From contig NZ_JAEMUW010000009.1 in NCBI RefSeq assembly GCF_016598485.1, positions 157,985 through 221,984 of the forward strand: 64,000 nucleotides of DNA, read 5' to 3'. The notes beneath the pieces were generated by a model. The model was not told the DNA's origin. It did no database searches and saw only the letters and a program-made list of their open reading frames with translations. Shown here piece after piece: positions 44,682-52,836 of this stretch; the stretch's first letter is position 1; every line of letters starts with the position of its first letter. Position numbers and translations under genes: made by a program. This DNA comes from Micromonospora coerulea (GTDB lineage: Bacteria; Actinomycetota; Actinomycetes; Mycobacteriales; Micromonosporaceae).

Positions 44682-46286
44682 TCAGGCCGGGACCACCGGC
44701 GCCCGCGCGCCCGCCTGCTCCGGTACGACGGCCGAGGCCAGCCGCGGCAGGGTGAAGACGAACCGGGCGCCTTCGGCGTGGCCGTCGTCCAGCCGCAGCG
44801 TGCCGCCGTGGTACTCGACGATCTTCTTGCAGATCGCGAGGCCGATGCCGGTGCCGTGGTAGGAGCCGCGTGGGTGCAGCCGCTGGAAGATCAGGAAGAT
44901 CTTGTCCGCGTACCGAGGGTCGATGCCGATGCCGTTGTCCGCTACGGCGAACGACCAACCGGCCGCGTCCTCGGCCACGGTGACCCGGATCCGGGGCGCC
45001 CGGTCGGGACTGCGGAACTTCACCGCGTTGCCGAGCAGGTTCTGCCAGAGCATGGTCAGCAGGGTCGGGTCGCCGTGCACCACCGGCAGCGGGTCGGCGG
45101 TGATCTCCGCGTCCGCCTCGGCGATCGGCCCGGACAGGTTCGACTCGGCCTGGGCGAAGACCTCGGCGAGGTCCACCTCCCGGTCGTCGCTGTAGACCCG
45201 CCCGATCCGGGAGAACGCCAGCAGGTCGTTGATCAGGTCCTGCATCCGGGTGGCCCCGTCGACGGCGTACCCAATGTACTGCCGGCCCCGGTCGTCGAGC
45301 TGGTCGTCGTACCGGCGTTGCAGCATCTGGCAGAACGACGCCACCTTGCGCAGTGGTTCCTGCAGGTCGTGCGAGGCGACGTAGGCGAACTGCTCCAGGT
45401 CCTCGTTCGAGCGGCGCAGCTCGGCGGCCTGCTGCTCCAGCGTGTCCCGGTCCCGCCGGCTGACCATCAGCGCGTCGACCACCCGCTGCCGCATCGCCTC
45501 CACGTCCGTGGTGAGCCGGGCGATGTCCGCCGGGCCCTCCGGGCGGAGCCGGTGGTCGAAGTCGCCGCTGGCGACCTGCCGCACCGACGCGCTCAGCCGG
45601 CCGAGGGGGCGCAGCATCGTGGTCCGGACCAGCACCGAGATGACGATGCTGGACAGCAGCAGGGCGGCCAGGATCGCCACGAAGAGCGTGTCGCGCAGGG
45701 CCCGGGCCCGGTCGAGATCCGTGCGCCCGGTCGCCTGCACCCGGTCCAGCCGCGCCTCCAGGGTGGTCAGCACGGCGCGGGCGGCGTCGAAGGCGAGCCG
45801 GCTGCGCTCCACCACCGGGGCGAGCTGCTCCGGCCGGGTCCCCGCCCGCCGCGCCGCGATCAGCCGGGTGGCGAACTCCGCCCGCCACCGGTCGGCCAGC
45901 GCGACCGCCGCGTCCAGCTCGCGCCGCGCCGCCGGCTCGTCGGCGAGCAGGCCGCGGGCCCGGTCCGCCGTCGCGCGTTCGGCCGCCACCCCGTCGTCGT
46001 ACGAGCGCAGCACCGCCGGGTTGCCGGTGATGACGTACCCCCGCACGGCCGCCACCTGCTCCAGCAGTCCGCTCTCCAGCCGGCCGACCGCGGTGCGGGC
46101 GGGGGAGATCCGGTCGGCCAGCCGGTTGGACGCCGCGGCGGTGTGCGTCAGCGCCGCCGCGCCGACCGCGCCGCCGGTCAGCACCAGCACGGTCATCGTC
46201 AGCATCATGATGCCCAGCCACCGGCTCGTGGTCATCCGGGCCCGCCGGCCGCTGACGGGTTCGCCCGGCGTTGTCGCGCTGTTCAC
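44682..46286 (-). CDS. Orphan sensor histidine kinase (CHASE3-like, HAMP)
   Basis: The 534-residue protein has an N-terminal membrane helix (LGIMMLTMTVLVLTGGAVGA), an extracytoplasmic helical region like CHASE3, a second helix (VAILAALLLSSIVISVLV), a HAMP segment, the phospho-acceptor motif FAYVASHDLQEPLRKV with His306, and an HATPase domain (NLLGNAVKFRSPD, ADNGIGIDP, YHGTGIGLAICKKIVEYHGG). No response-regulator gene is nearby. A GTG at 46286 follows a -10 box by 7 nt, so the start is leaderless; a GTG at 46295 is less likely. Confidence 0.88.
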   Translation of the reverse strand: MNSATTPGEPVSGRRARMTTSRWLGIMMLTMTVLVLTGGAVGAAALTHTAAASNRLADRISPARTAVGRLESGLLEQVAAVRGYVITGNPAVLRSYDDGVAAERATADRARGLLADEPAARRELDAAVALADRWRAEFATRLIAARRAGTRPEQLAPVVERSRLAFDAARAVLTTLEARLDRVQATGRTDLDRARALRDTLFVAILAALLLSSIVISVLVRTTMLRPLGRLSASVRQVASGDFDHRLRPEGPADIARLTTDVEAMRQRVVDALMVSRRDRDTLEQQAAELRRSNEDLEQFAYVASHDLQEPLRKVASFCQMLQRRYDDQLDDRGRQYIGYAVDGATRMQDLINDLLAFSRIGRVYSDDREVDLAEVFAQAESNLSGPIAEADAEITADPLPVVHGDPTLLTMLWQNLLGNAVKFRSPDRAPRIRVTVAEDAAGWSFAVADNGIGIDPRYADKIFLIFQRLHPRGSYHGTGIGLAICKKIVEYHGGTLRLDDGHAEGARFVFTLPRLASAVVPEQAGARAPVVPA

Positions 46287-46293
46287 GGGCTGC

Positions 46294-46299
46294 ACCCTA
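46294..46299 (-). promoter_or_regulatory. -10 box of the leaderless kinase transcript
   Basis: TAGGGT on the minus strand stands 7 nt before the GTG at 46286. The same TTAGGGTGCAG string precedes the crotonase gene at 10907. Confidence 0.55.
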
Positions 46300-46364
46300 A
46301 CGGAGGTCGGGTACGTCGTCGCGGGGACGCGTCCCGGCGTCCCGGTGAGGTGGGGCGGGCGGGG

Positions 46365-47225
46365 TCAGCCGAGCAGGCCACCGGTGGGCAGCGGCAGAGG
46401 CAGGTCCGGCAGCGGCGACAGCAGCGACGGGCTGGGAGCCGGCAGCGGCAGCTCGGGCAGCGGCAGCAGCGGGTCGCCACCGCCGCCGGTCGGCGAGGCG
46501 TGGGGCGTCGACCCGGCACCCGGCTTCGTCGGCTTCGGCGCCGGCGCGGGGGCCTGGGTTGTCGCGCCGGCGCTCCGGCCGGGGCGCGGGGCCGACGGCG
46601 CTGGCGGGACCGGGGGAGCGGCCGGCGGAGTGGCGTCGGTCCGCGCGGCGGTGAGCTGGCGGGCCAGCTCGTCGAGTTGGGCGCGGAGCCGGTCCACCGT
46701 GGCAGGGTCGGTGATGTCGGCCAGCTCGCGGCGCGCCTGGTCGACCAGCCGCTGCGCCTCGTCGAGGCGGCCGGCGGTGAGTGCCGCGCGGGCCCGCGCG
46801 ATGGTCTCCTCGACGCCGCGTACCTCGGCCTGCTGCGGGTAGAGCAGCTTGGTCAGGGTCCACAGCGGGCTGCTCGGCCCGGCGTTGCGGCTACCGATGC
46901 CGATCCCCGACACCAGGGCCACCAGCGCGATCACCGCGGCGGCCAGGCGCAGCGGCCAGCGGCGGGACCGGCGGACGGGATGGGCCGACCGCAGCGGCAC
47001 CGCCGGGCCGGGCGCGTCGCCGTCACGGGTCGGGGTGGGCGGCCGCAGCTCGGCCGGCGCGGTCAGGTCGGCGGCGACATCGGCGTGCCACGCGGCGAGC
47101 ATGGCCGCGACGGCGTCGTCGGCCGGCGCCTCCTCGCCCCGGCCGAGCGCGTCGAGCAGCAGGTCGTCGCGGGCGATGACCTCGAGGTTCATCGCCTCCT
47201 CCCCGCCGGGCGTGCGCTCACTCAT
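46365..47225 (-). CDS. rsdA: Anti-sigma-D factor (RsdA-like)
   Basis: The 286-residue protein has an N-terminal sigma-binding segment, MNLEVIARDDLLLDALGRG, as in RsdA, one membrane helix (WPLRLAAAVIALVALVSGIG at 91-110), an extracytoplasmic helical part, and a long Pro-rich tail with LPLPAPSP-type repeats. It should hold SigD inactive at the membrane. The ATG overlaps the sigma gene stop by 4 bp, giving an operon with coupled expression. The tail is longer and more Pro-rich than needed for sigma binding. Confidence 0.85.
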   Translation of the reverse strand: MSERTPGGEEAMNLEVIARDDLLLDALGRGEEAPADDAVAAMLAAWHADVAADLTAPAELRPPTPTRDGDAPGPAVPLRSAHPVRRSRRWPLRLAAAVIALVALVSGIGIGSRNAGPSSPLWTLTKLLYPQQAEVRGVEETIARARAALTAGRLDEAQRLVDQARRELADITDPATVDRLRAQLDELARQLTAARTDATPPAAPPVPPAPSAPRPGRSAGATTQAPAPAPKPTKPGAGSTPHASPTGGGGDPLLPLPELPLPAPSPSLLSPLPDLPLPLPTGGLLG

Positions 47226-47800
47226 GCCGCCACCTCGTCCAGTGCGTCCCCGGCAAGGGTACGGAGCCGGACCAGGGCACGGGACTGGGCCATCCGCACC
47301 GCGGCCGCCGTCATTCCGACGATCGCCCCCACCTCGTCGGCGGTGAGGCCCACCGCCACCCGCAGCAGGATGATCTCCCGCTGCGTCTCCGGCAGCTGCT
47401 TCAGCAGCACCGACAGCCGCCGGGCCAGGTCGGTGGCGACCGCCTGCTGCTCCGGCCCGGGCGCCGCGTCGGGCTGCTCCAGCGGGGCGTCGGTGGGGGT
47501 GACGGCGGAGTCGCGGACAGCCGCGCGTTGCGCGTCGGCCACCTTGTGCGCGGCGATGCCGTAGACGAAGGCGGCGAACGGCGAGCCCTGGTCGCGGTAG
47601 CGGGGCAGCGCCCGCAGCACCGCGAGGCAGACCTCTTGGGCGACGTCGTCGGCGGTGGCGTACGCGCCGCCGATGCGGCCCAGGCGGGCCCGGCAGTAGC
47701 GGACGAGGCCGGGGCGTACCTCGGCGAGCAGCGCCGACGTCGCCGCCCGGTCGCCTGCGGCGGCCCGACGGACGAGCTCTGGCTCGATCACTGTGGTCAT
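47222..47800 (-). CDS. sigD: ECF RNA polymerase sigma factor, SigD type
   Basis: The 192-residue protein has sigma region 2 (VRRAAAGDRAATSALLAEVR, YATADDVAQEVCLAVLRALP) and region 4 (LPETQREIILLRVAVGLTAD, then VRMAQSRALVRLR). Its order before a RsdA-like anti-sigma gene is the sigD-rsdA arrangement. SigD directs RNA polymerase to stress or stationary-phase promoters. A start at 47815 would add MPRER and also has GAGG nearby; 47800 is chosen by conservation. The two genes overlap by 4 bp. Confidence 0.9.
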   Translation of the reverse strand: MTTVIEPELVRRAAAGDRAATSALLAEVRPGLVRYCRARLGRIGGAYATADDVAQEVCLAVLRALPRYRDQGSPFAAFVYGIAAHKVADAQRAAVRDSAVTPTDAPLEQPDAAPGPEQQAVATDLARRLSVLLKQLPETQREIILLRVAVGLTADEVGAIVGMTAAAVRMAQSRALVRLRTLAGDALDEVAA

Positions 47801-48097
47801 ACGTTCGCGAGGCATCCTCGTTACCGGCTGGTTGCCAGCACGCTATCCAGCCTGGCCGAGTTTGCATAGCTCGCCGCTCGTAGCGTTGACCTGCCGAAGA
47901 GTAGTTGCCGCAGCCTGCCTGCGGACTCCGGTGACCGCGTGACAGTTCATCCGGCCGAGGGCGTGCGCCGTCATTTTCGATCAAGCGAAGATCCGGTGAA
48001 ACAGCCGCGAAACGCCGCGAAAGGCCCATAGGCTGGGGACTCGCTGAGGATCGAACCAGCCGCCCCGCGCGGGCAGCCACACCAGGAGAAATCTGCC

Positions 48098-48697
48098 ATG
48101 ACCAGCGTCAAGCTGTCCGTCATCTACTACTCGGCTACCGGCACCGTCCATGCGATGGCCGAACGGCTGGCAGAGGCGGGGCAGAAGGCCGGCGCTGAAG
48201 TCCGCCTTCGGCAGTGTCCCGAGCTCGCTCCCGCCGAGGCCATCGCCTCCAACGCGGCGTGGAGCCAACACTTCGACCGGACCAAGGACGAGCCGAAGGC
48301 CACCGCGGATGACGTCGTCTGGGCGGATGCCGTGCTGTTCGGCACCCCTGTCCGCTACGGCAATGTCTCCAGCCAGCTCAAACAATTCCTGGACACCCTT
48401 GGCCCGCAGTGGGTGCAGGGCCTGCTGGCCGACAAGGTGTACGCGGGCTTCACTGCCGCGCAGACGCCCCACGGCGGCCAGGAGGCGACGCTGCTGGCTC
48501 TCTACAACAGCATTTATCACTTCGGCGGCATCATCGTGCCGCCCGGTTACACCGACCCGTTGAAGTTCGTCGACGGAAACCCGTACGGGGTCTCCCACGG
48601 CACGGGCGGCAACAACACCGACCCGCTGACCGAGGTGCAGTTCGCCGCCCTGGATCATCTGGCGCAGCGGGTGGTCCGCCAGGCCGGCAAACGCTGA
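48098..48697 (+). CDS. WrbA-like NAD(P)H:quinone oxidoreductase
   Basis: The 199-residue protein is a flavodoxin-like FMN protein: VIYYSATGTVHAMAERLAEA at 8-27 binds the FMN phosphate, GTPVRYGNVSSQLKQFLDTL covers the isoalloxazine, and GVSHGTGGNNTDPLTEVQFA is the WrbA tail. It reduces quinones by two electrons and so avoids radical formation. It is cytosolic. A CAGGAGAA site precedes the ATG, and a good terminator follows. Confidence 0.92.
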   Translation: MTSVKLSVIYYSATGTVHAMAERLAEAGQKAGAEVRLRQCPELAPAEAIASNAAWSQHFDRTKDEPKATADDVVWADAVLFGTPVRYGNVSSQLKQFLDTLGPQWVQGLLADKVYAGFTAAQTPHGGQEATLLALYNSIYHFGGIIVPPGYTDPLKFVDGNPYGVSHGTGGNNTDPLTEVQFAALDHLAQRVVRQAGKR

Positions 48698-48720
48698 CAG
48701 CTGAAAATCGGGACCGATTC

Positions 48721-48749
48721 GTGAGGCGGAGCTGAACGCTCCGCCTCAC
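48721..48749 (+). terminator. Terminator after the WrbA-like gene
   Basis: GTGAGGCGGAG pairs perfectly with CTCCGCCTCAC around a 7-base centre (one more C-G pair is possible). There is no U-run. Confidence 0.75.
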
Positions 48750-48839
48750 GGTCGTGCTCTCCCTGCTGCCGGGCGCCGCCGCCAGCCGCAGCAGCACCCT
48801 GGGTCGTAGCCGACGCGGTCCGGCGCCGAAAAAACCCAA

Positions 48840-48851
48840 AACACATGTGTT
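48840..48851 (+). promoter_or_regulatory. Palindrome upstream of the mce operon
   Basis: AACACATGTGTT is a perfect 12-bp palindrome next to a run of A residues, 54 bases before the mceG start. It is a good candidate operator for a TetR- or GntR-type regulator of the mce operon; the regulator is not encoded next to it. Confidence 0.45.
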
Positions 48852-48905
48852 GCGTCTGGGCCTACCGCCGCGATGTCTCTGGCAGAAGAGGCGACGGGAG
48901 GGCCG

Positions 48906-49889
48906 ATGGGCGTCGAGGTGGTCGTACGGGGACTGACGAAGTCCTTCGGTGGCCAGCCGGTCTGGTCGGACGTCTCCCTCACGCTGCCGGCGGGGGAGAT
49001 CTCCGTCCTGCTCGGACCGTCCGGCACCGGCAAGTCGGTGTTCCTGAAGACACTCGTCGGACTGCTCCGGCCCGACCGGGGCTCCATCGTCATCGAGGGC
49101 CGGGACCTGCCGCGGCTGTCCGAGCGGGCGCTGTACGAGGTGCGCAAGCTGTTCGGCGTGCTGTTCCAGGACGGCGCGCTGTTCGGTTCGATGACCATCT
49201 ACGACAACGTGGCGTTCCCGTTGCGTGAGCACACCCGTAAGTCCGAGTCGCAGATCCGGGCAGTGGTCACCGAGAAGCTCGACATGGTGGGCCTGGTCGG
49301 CGCCGAGCGGAAGCTGCCCGGCGAGATCTCCGGCGGCATGCGCAAGCGGGCCGGCCTGGCCCGGGCGCTGGTGCTCGACCCGCAGATCATCCTCTTCGAC
49401 GAGCCGGACTCCGGGCTGGACCCGGTCCGCACCGCGTACCTCAACCAGCTCATCATCGACCTCAACCAGCGCACCGGGGCGACGTTCCTGATCGTCACCC
49501 ACGACATCAACACCGCCCGGACGGTGCCGGACAACATCGGCCTGATCTACCACGGGCACCTGGCCATGTTCGGCCCGCGCGAGATGCTGCTGTCCAGTAC
49601 CGAACCGGTGGTCCGGCAGTTCCTGAACGCCCAGCGGATCGGCCCGATCGGCATGGCGGAGGAGAAGGACGCCGACGAACTGGCCGCCGAGGCGCAGGCC
49701 GGGGTGGAGCTGCCGCCGCTGCCGCCGATCCCGCTGCAGCTGCCGTCCTCGAACGGGCTGCCGCGGCGCGCCGAGCGCCCGCCGGGGCAGTGGTGCCGCG
49801 AGCACGGCGTCACGCCGCCACCCGGGTCGTTCGAGGGCCGGTGGGATGCCGAGCGGCCCACCGTCGAGCTGCCGGAGGTGATCCGGTGA
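48906..49889 (+). CDS. mceG: Mce-transporter ATPase (MceG/Mkl, MlaF-like)
   Basis: The 327-residue protein has Walker A (LLGPSGTGKS, 35-44), signature ISGGM at 141-145, Walker B (IILFDEPDSGLDP, 161-173) and H-loop IVTHD. It powers lipid import with the YrbE permeases. Residues about 250-327 form a Pro-rich tail unlike the MlaF core. The ATG at 48906 follows GGGAGGG; an earlier ATG at 48873 has no such site. It is the first gene of the mce operon, whereas in mycobacteria mceG stands apart. Confidence 0.93.
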   Translation: MGVEVVVRGLTKSFGGQPVWSDVSLTLPAGEISVLLGPSGTGKSVFLKTLVGLLRPDRGSIVIEGRDLPRLSERALYEVRKLFGVLFQDGALFGSMTIYDNVAFPLREHTRKSESQIRAVVTEKLDMVGLVGAERKLPGEISGGMRKRAGLARALVLDPQIILFDEPDSGLDPVRTAYLNQLIIDLNQRTGATFLIVTHDINTARTVPDNIGLIYHGHLAMFGPREMLLSSTEPVVRQFLNAQRIGPIGMAEEKDADELAAEAQAGVELPPLPPIPLQLPSSNGLPRRAERPPGQWCREHGVTPPPGSFEGRWDAERPTVELPEVIR

Positions 49890-49890
49890 G

Positions 49891-49957
49891 CGAGCGGAGC
49901 GAGCCAGCCGTTCGGCTCAGCGGTGCGGCGCTTCACCCCACCGCCGAGCGGAGCGAG
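49891..49957 (+). repeat. Two copies of CGAGCGGAGCGAG between mceG and yrbEA
   Basis: The 13-mer occurs at 49891-49903 and again at 49945-49957. It could be a dispersed intergenic repeat, as GAGCGGAGCGAG-like elements are common in actinomycetes. No function is known. Confidence 0.5.
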
Positions 49958-49965
49958 GTGGCGGC

Positions 49966-50736
49966 GTGAGTGCCCCGGTCGCCGCCCTCCGCCGCTCGGG
50001 CGAGTTCTTCGCGTTCTGCCTGGACACCCTGCGTGGCCTCGGCCGCCGGCCGGTGCAGGTCCGCGAGTTCGTCCAGCAGGCCTGGTTCGTCAGCTCGGTG
50101 TCGATCCTGCCGGCCGCGCTGGTCTCGATCCCGTTCGGCGCGGTGATCGCCCTGCAGCTCGGCTCCCTGGTGCGGCAGCTCGGCGCGCAGTCGTTCACCG
50201 GTGCGGCGTCGGTGCTGGCCGTCGTCCGTGAGGCCGGCCCGATCGTCACCGCGCTGATCATCGCCGGCGCCGGCGGCTCGGCGATCTGCGCCGACCTCGG
50301 CTCCCGCAAGATCCGCGAGGAGCTGGACGCGATGCAGGTCCTCGGCATCGACCCCATCCAGCGCCTCGTGGTGCCCCGGGTGCTGGCCGCCATCCTGGTC
50401 GCCGTGCTGCTCAACGGGCTGGTCAGCGTGGTCGGGGTGACCGGCGGCTACACCTTCAACGTGGTGCTCCAGGGCGGCACGCCCGGGGCGTACCTGGCCA
50501 GCTTCCAGGCCCTGGGGCAGCTACCCGACCTGCTGGTCGGCGAGATCAAGGCGGCGCTGTTCGGCGCCACCGCCGCGCTCGTCGCCTCCTACCAGGGGAT
50601 GAACGCCAAGGGCGGCCCGAAGGGGGTCGGCGACGCGGTCAACCAGAGCGTCGTCGTCACCTTCATGCTGCTGTTCGCGCTGAACTTCGTCGTCACGGCC
50701 GTGTACTTCCAGGTCGTACCGCAGAAGGGAAGCTGA
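49966..50736 (+). CDS. yrbEA: MlaE/YrbE permease A of the Mce transporter
   Basis: The 256-residue protein has five to six membrane helices and the MlaE signature (GAVIALQLGSLVRQLGAQSF, VREAGPIVTALIIAGAGGSA, ICADLGSRKIREELDAMQVL). It forms the membrane half of a lipid ABC transporter with the second YrbE protein and MceG. The GTG start at 49966 has GCGAGGTGG upstream. It is separated from mceG by 76 bp that carry two short direct repeats. Confidence 0.92.
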   Translation: MSAPVAALRRSGEFFAFCLDTLRGLGRRPVQVREFVQQAWFVSSVSILPAALVSIPFGAVIALQLGSLVRQLGAQSFTGAASVLAVVREAGPIVTALIIAGAGGSAICADLGSRKIREELDAMQVLGIDPIQRLVVPRVLAAILVAVLLNGLVSVVGVTGGYTFNVVLQGGTPGAYLASFQALGQLPDLLVGEIKAALFGATAALVASYQGMNAKGGPKGVGDAVNQSVVVTFMLLFALNFVVTAVYFQVVPQKGS

Positions 50737-50737
50737 C

Positions 50738-51541
50738 GTGGCAGTGCTGCGCTACCTCGACGACCTGGGCGGACAGCTCGCCTTCTACCTACGCGCCTTC
50801 GCCTGGACCCCGCGCACCCTGCGCCGCTACCGGCGGGAGGTGGTCCGGCTGCTGGCCGAGGTCAGCTTCGGCTCCGGCGCGCTCGCCGTGCTCGGCGGCA
50901 CCGTCGGCGTGATCTGCTTCCTCACCTTCTTCACCGGCACCGAGGTCGGCCTGCAGGGCTACCAGGCGCTCGACCAGATCGGCAGCAGCGCGTTCACCGG
51001 CTTCGTCTCGGCGTACTTCAACACCCGGGAGATCTCGCCGCTGGTGGCGGCGCTGGCGCTGTCCGCCACCGTCGGCTGCGGGTTCACCGCCCAGCTCGGC
51101 GCGATGCGGATCTCCGAGGAGGTCGACGCGCTGGAGGTGATGGGCGTGCCGTCGCTGCCGTTCCTGGTCACCACTCGGATGATCGCCGGGTTCGTCGCGG
51201 TCGTCCCGCTGTACGTGGTGGGCCTGCTCACCAGCTACCTCGCCACCCGCACCATCGCGGTTTTCTACTTCGGGCAGTCGGCCGGCACCTACGACTACTA
51301 CTTCCACCTCTTCCTGCCGCCCGGGGACGTGCTCTGGTCGTTCGGCAAGGTGCTGGTCTTCAGCGTGATCGTGGTGCTGGTGCACTGCTGGTACGGCTAC
51401 ACCGCCAAGGGCGGCCCCGCCGCCGTCGGCGTCGCCGTCGGGCGGGCCGTCCGCACGGCCATCGTCGCGGTCAACGTCGTCGACTTCTTCCTGTCCCTGG
51501 CCATCTGGGGTGCCACCACCACCGTCCGGATCGCGGGGTGA
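50738..51541 (+). CDS. yrbEB: MlaE/YrbE permease B of the Mce transporter
   Basis: The 267-residue protein has the same layout as permease A with GYQALDQIGSSAFTGFVSAY, LALSATVGCGFTAQLGAMRI and SEEVDALEVMGVPSLPFLVT. The GTG start lies 1 bp after the stop of the preceding gene. The two different YrbE proteins should form a heterodimer in the cytoplasmic membrane. Confidence 0.92.
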   Translation: MAVLRYLDDLGGQLAFYLRAFAWTPRTLRRYRREVVRLLAEVSFGSGALAVLGGTVGVICFLTFFTGTEVGLQGYQALDQIGSSAFTGFVSAYFNTREISPLVAALALSATVGCGFTAQLGAMRISEEVDALEVMGVPSLPFLVTTRMIAGFVAVVPLYVVGLLTSYLATRTIAVFYFGQSAGTYDYYFHLFLPPGDVLWSFGKVLVFSVIVVLVHCWYGYTAKGGPAAVGVAVGRAVRTAIVAVNVVDFFLSLAIWGATTTVRIAG

Positions 51542-52836
51542 ACATGAGACACCGCATCCTCGGCATCGTCTTCGTCGCCGTGCTGACCGCGGCGCTGACC
51601 GCCTCCGTGCTGCAGTACCGCAAGGCGTTCACCCCGGTCGAGCGGGTCACCCTGCACGCCGACCGCGCCGGCCTGCAACTGCTCGCCGGGGCCGACGTCA
51701 AGGTACGCGGCGTCGTGGTCGGGGACGTCCGCTCGGTCCGCAGCTCGGGCGGCGGGGCGGTCATCGGGCTGGCGCTCGATCCGGCCACCACCGGCCGGAT
51801 CCCCGCCGACGTCAGCGCCCGGCTGCTGCCCAAGACCCTCTTCGGCGAGCGGTACGTGGAGCTGGTCCCGCCGCCGGCCAGCACCGCCGGGCCGCTCCGC
51901 GACGGCGCGGTCATCAGCCAGGACCGCAGCCGCACCGCCGTCGAGCTGGAACGGGTCCTCGACCAGGCGCTCCCGCTGCTCCAGTCCATCCACCCCGACC
52001 AGCTCGCCGCCACCCTCGGCGCCATCGCCACCGCGCTGGAGGGGCGCGGCGACCAGCTCGGGGCGAACCTGACCCGGCTCGACGCGTACCTGCGCCAGCT
52101 CAACCCGGCGCTGCCCACCATCGCCGAGGACGTCCGCCAGCTCGCCGTCGTGCTGGACGGCTACGACGCCGCGCTGCCCGACCTGCTCGCGCTGCTGCGC
52201 GACGTCACCGTCACCGCCGGCACGGTCACCGATCAGCGCACCCAGCTCGCCGCGTTCCTCGCCGACACCACCGACACCGCCGACACCGCGCGGGGCTTCT
52301 TCGACCGGCACGGCGATCAGCTCATCCGGCTCGGCGACGTCAGCCGCCCGGTGCTCGAACTGCTCGCCACCTACGCCCCGGAGTACCCGTGCCTGGTGCA
52401 CGGGCTGGTCGCCCTGCAACCCCGGGTCGAGCAGGTCTTCGCCGGCGGGCGGATGCACATCACCCTGGAGGTGACCCGCGACGGCGGCCCGTACGAGCGG
52501 GGCCGCGACGAGCCGGTCTACGCCGCCCACGACGGCCCGGACTGCCGGGGTCTGCCCGACCCGCGGGTGCCCGCGCCCGAGGTACCGGTCGCCGACGGCT
52601 ACGACCACGGCGGCACCCGGACCCGGCCGCCCCTGCCGGTCGGCACGCCGGCCGGCGCCGCGGCCCCGGCCGCAGGCTCCTCCCCGGCGATGGGCCGGGC
52701 CGGTACGGGGGAGGAGAGCGCCCTGGTCAAACCCCTCGTCGGCGGGCTCACCGGGACGCCACCGGCGGAGGTGCCCGACATCGCGGTCCTGCTCTGGGGG
52801 CCGCTGCTGCGCGGAGCGGTGGTGAACGCCCGATGA
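51538..52836 (+). CDS. mceA: Mce family protein A (MlaD domain)
   Basis: The 432-residue protein has an N-terminal membrane anchor (ILGIVFVAVLTAALTASVLQ), the MCE/MlaD domain (TLHADRAGLQLLAGADVKVR, RLLPKTLFGERYVELVPP) and a long helical tail as in mycobacterial Mce1A. It forms part of a hexameric lipid tunnel outside the cell. Starts at GTG 51538 and ATG 51544 are both possible. The C-terminal region from about 340 is Pro/Ala-rich and likely disordered. Confidence 0.9.
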   Translation: MNMRHRILGIVFVAVLTAALTASVLQYRKAFTPVERVTLHADRAGLQLLAGADVKVRGVVVGDVRSVRSSGGGAVIGLALDPATTGRIPADVSARLLPKTLFGERYVELVPPPASTAGPLRDGAVISQDRSRTAVELERVLDQALPLLQSIHPDQLAATLGAIATALEGRGDQLGANLTRLDAYLRQLNPALPTIAEDVRQLAVVLDGYDAALPDLLALLRDVTVTAGTVTDQRTQLAAFLADTTDTADTARGFFDRHGDQLIRLGDVSRPVLELLATYAPEYPCLVHGLVALQPRVEQVFAGGRMHITLEVTRDGGPYERGRDEPVYAAHDGPDCRGLPDPRVPAPEVPVADGYDHGGTRTRPPLPVGTPAGAAAPAAGSSPAMGRAGTGEESALVKPLVGGLTGTPPAEVPDIAVLLWGPLLRGAVVNAR

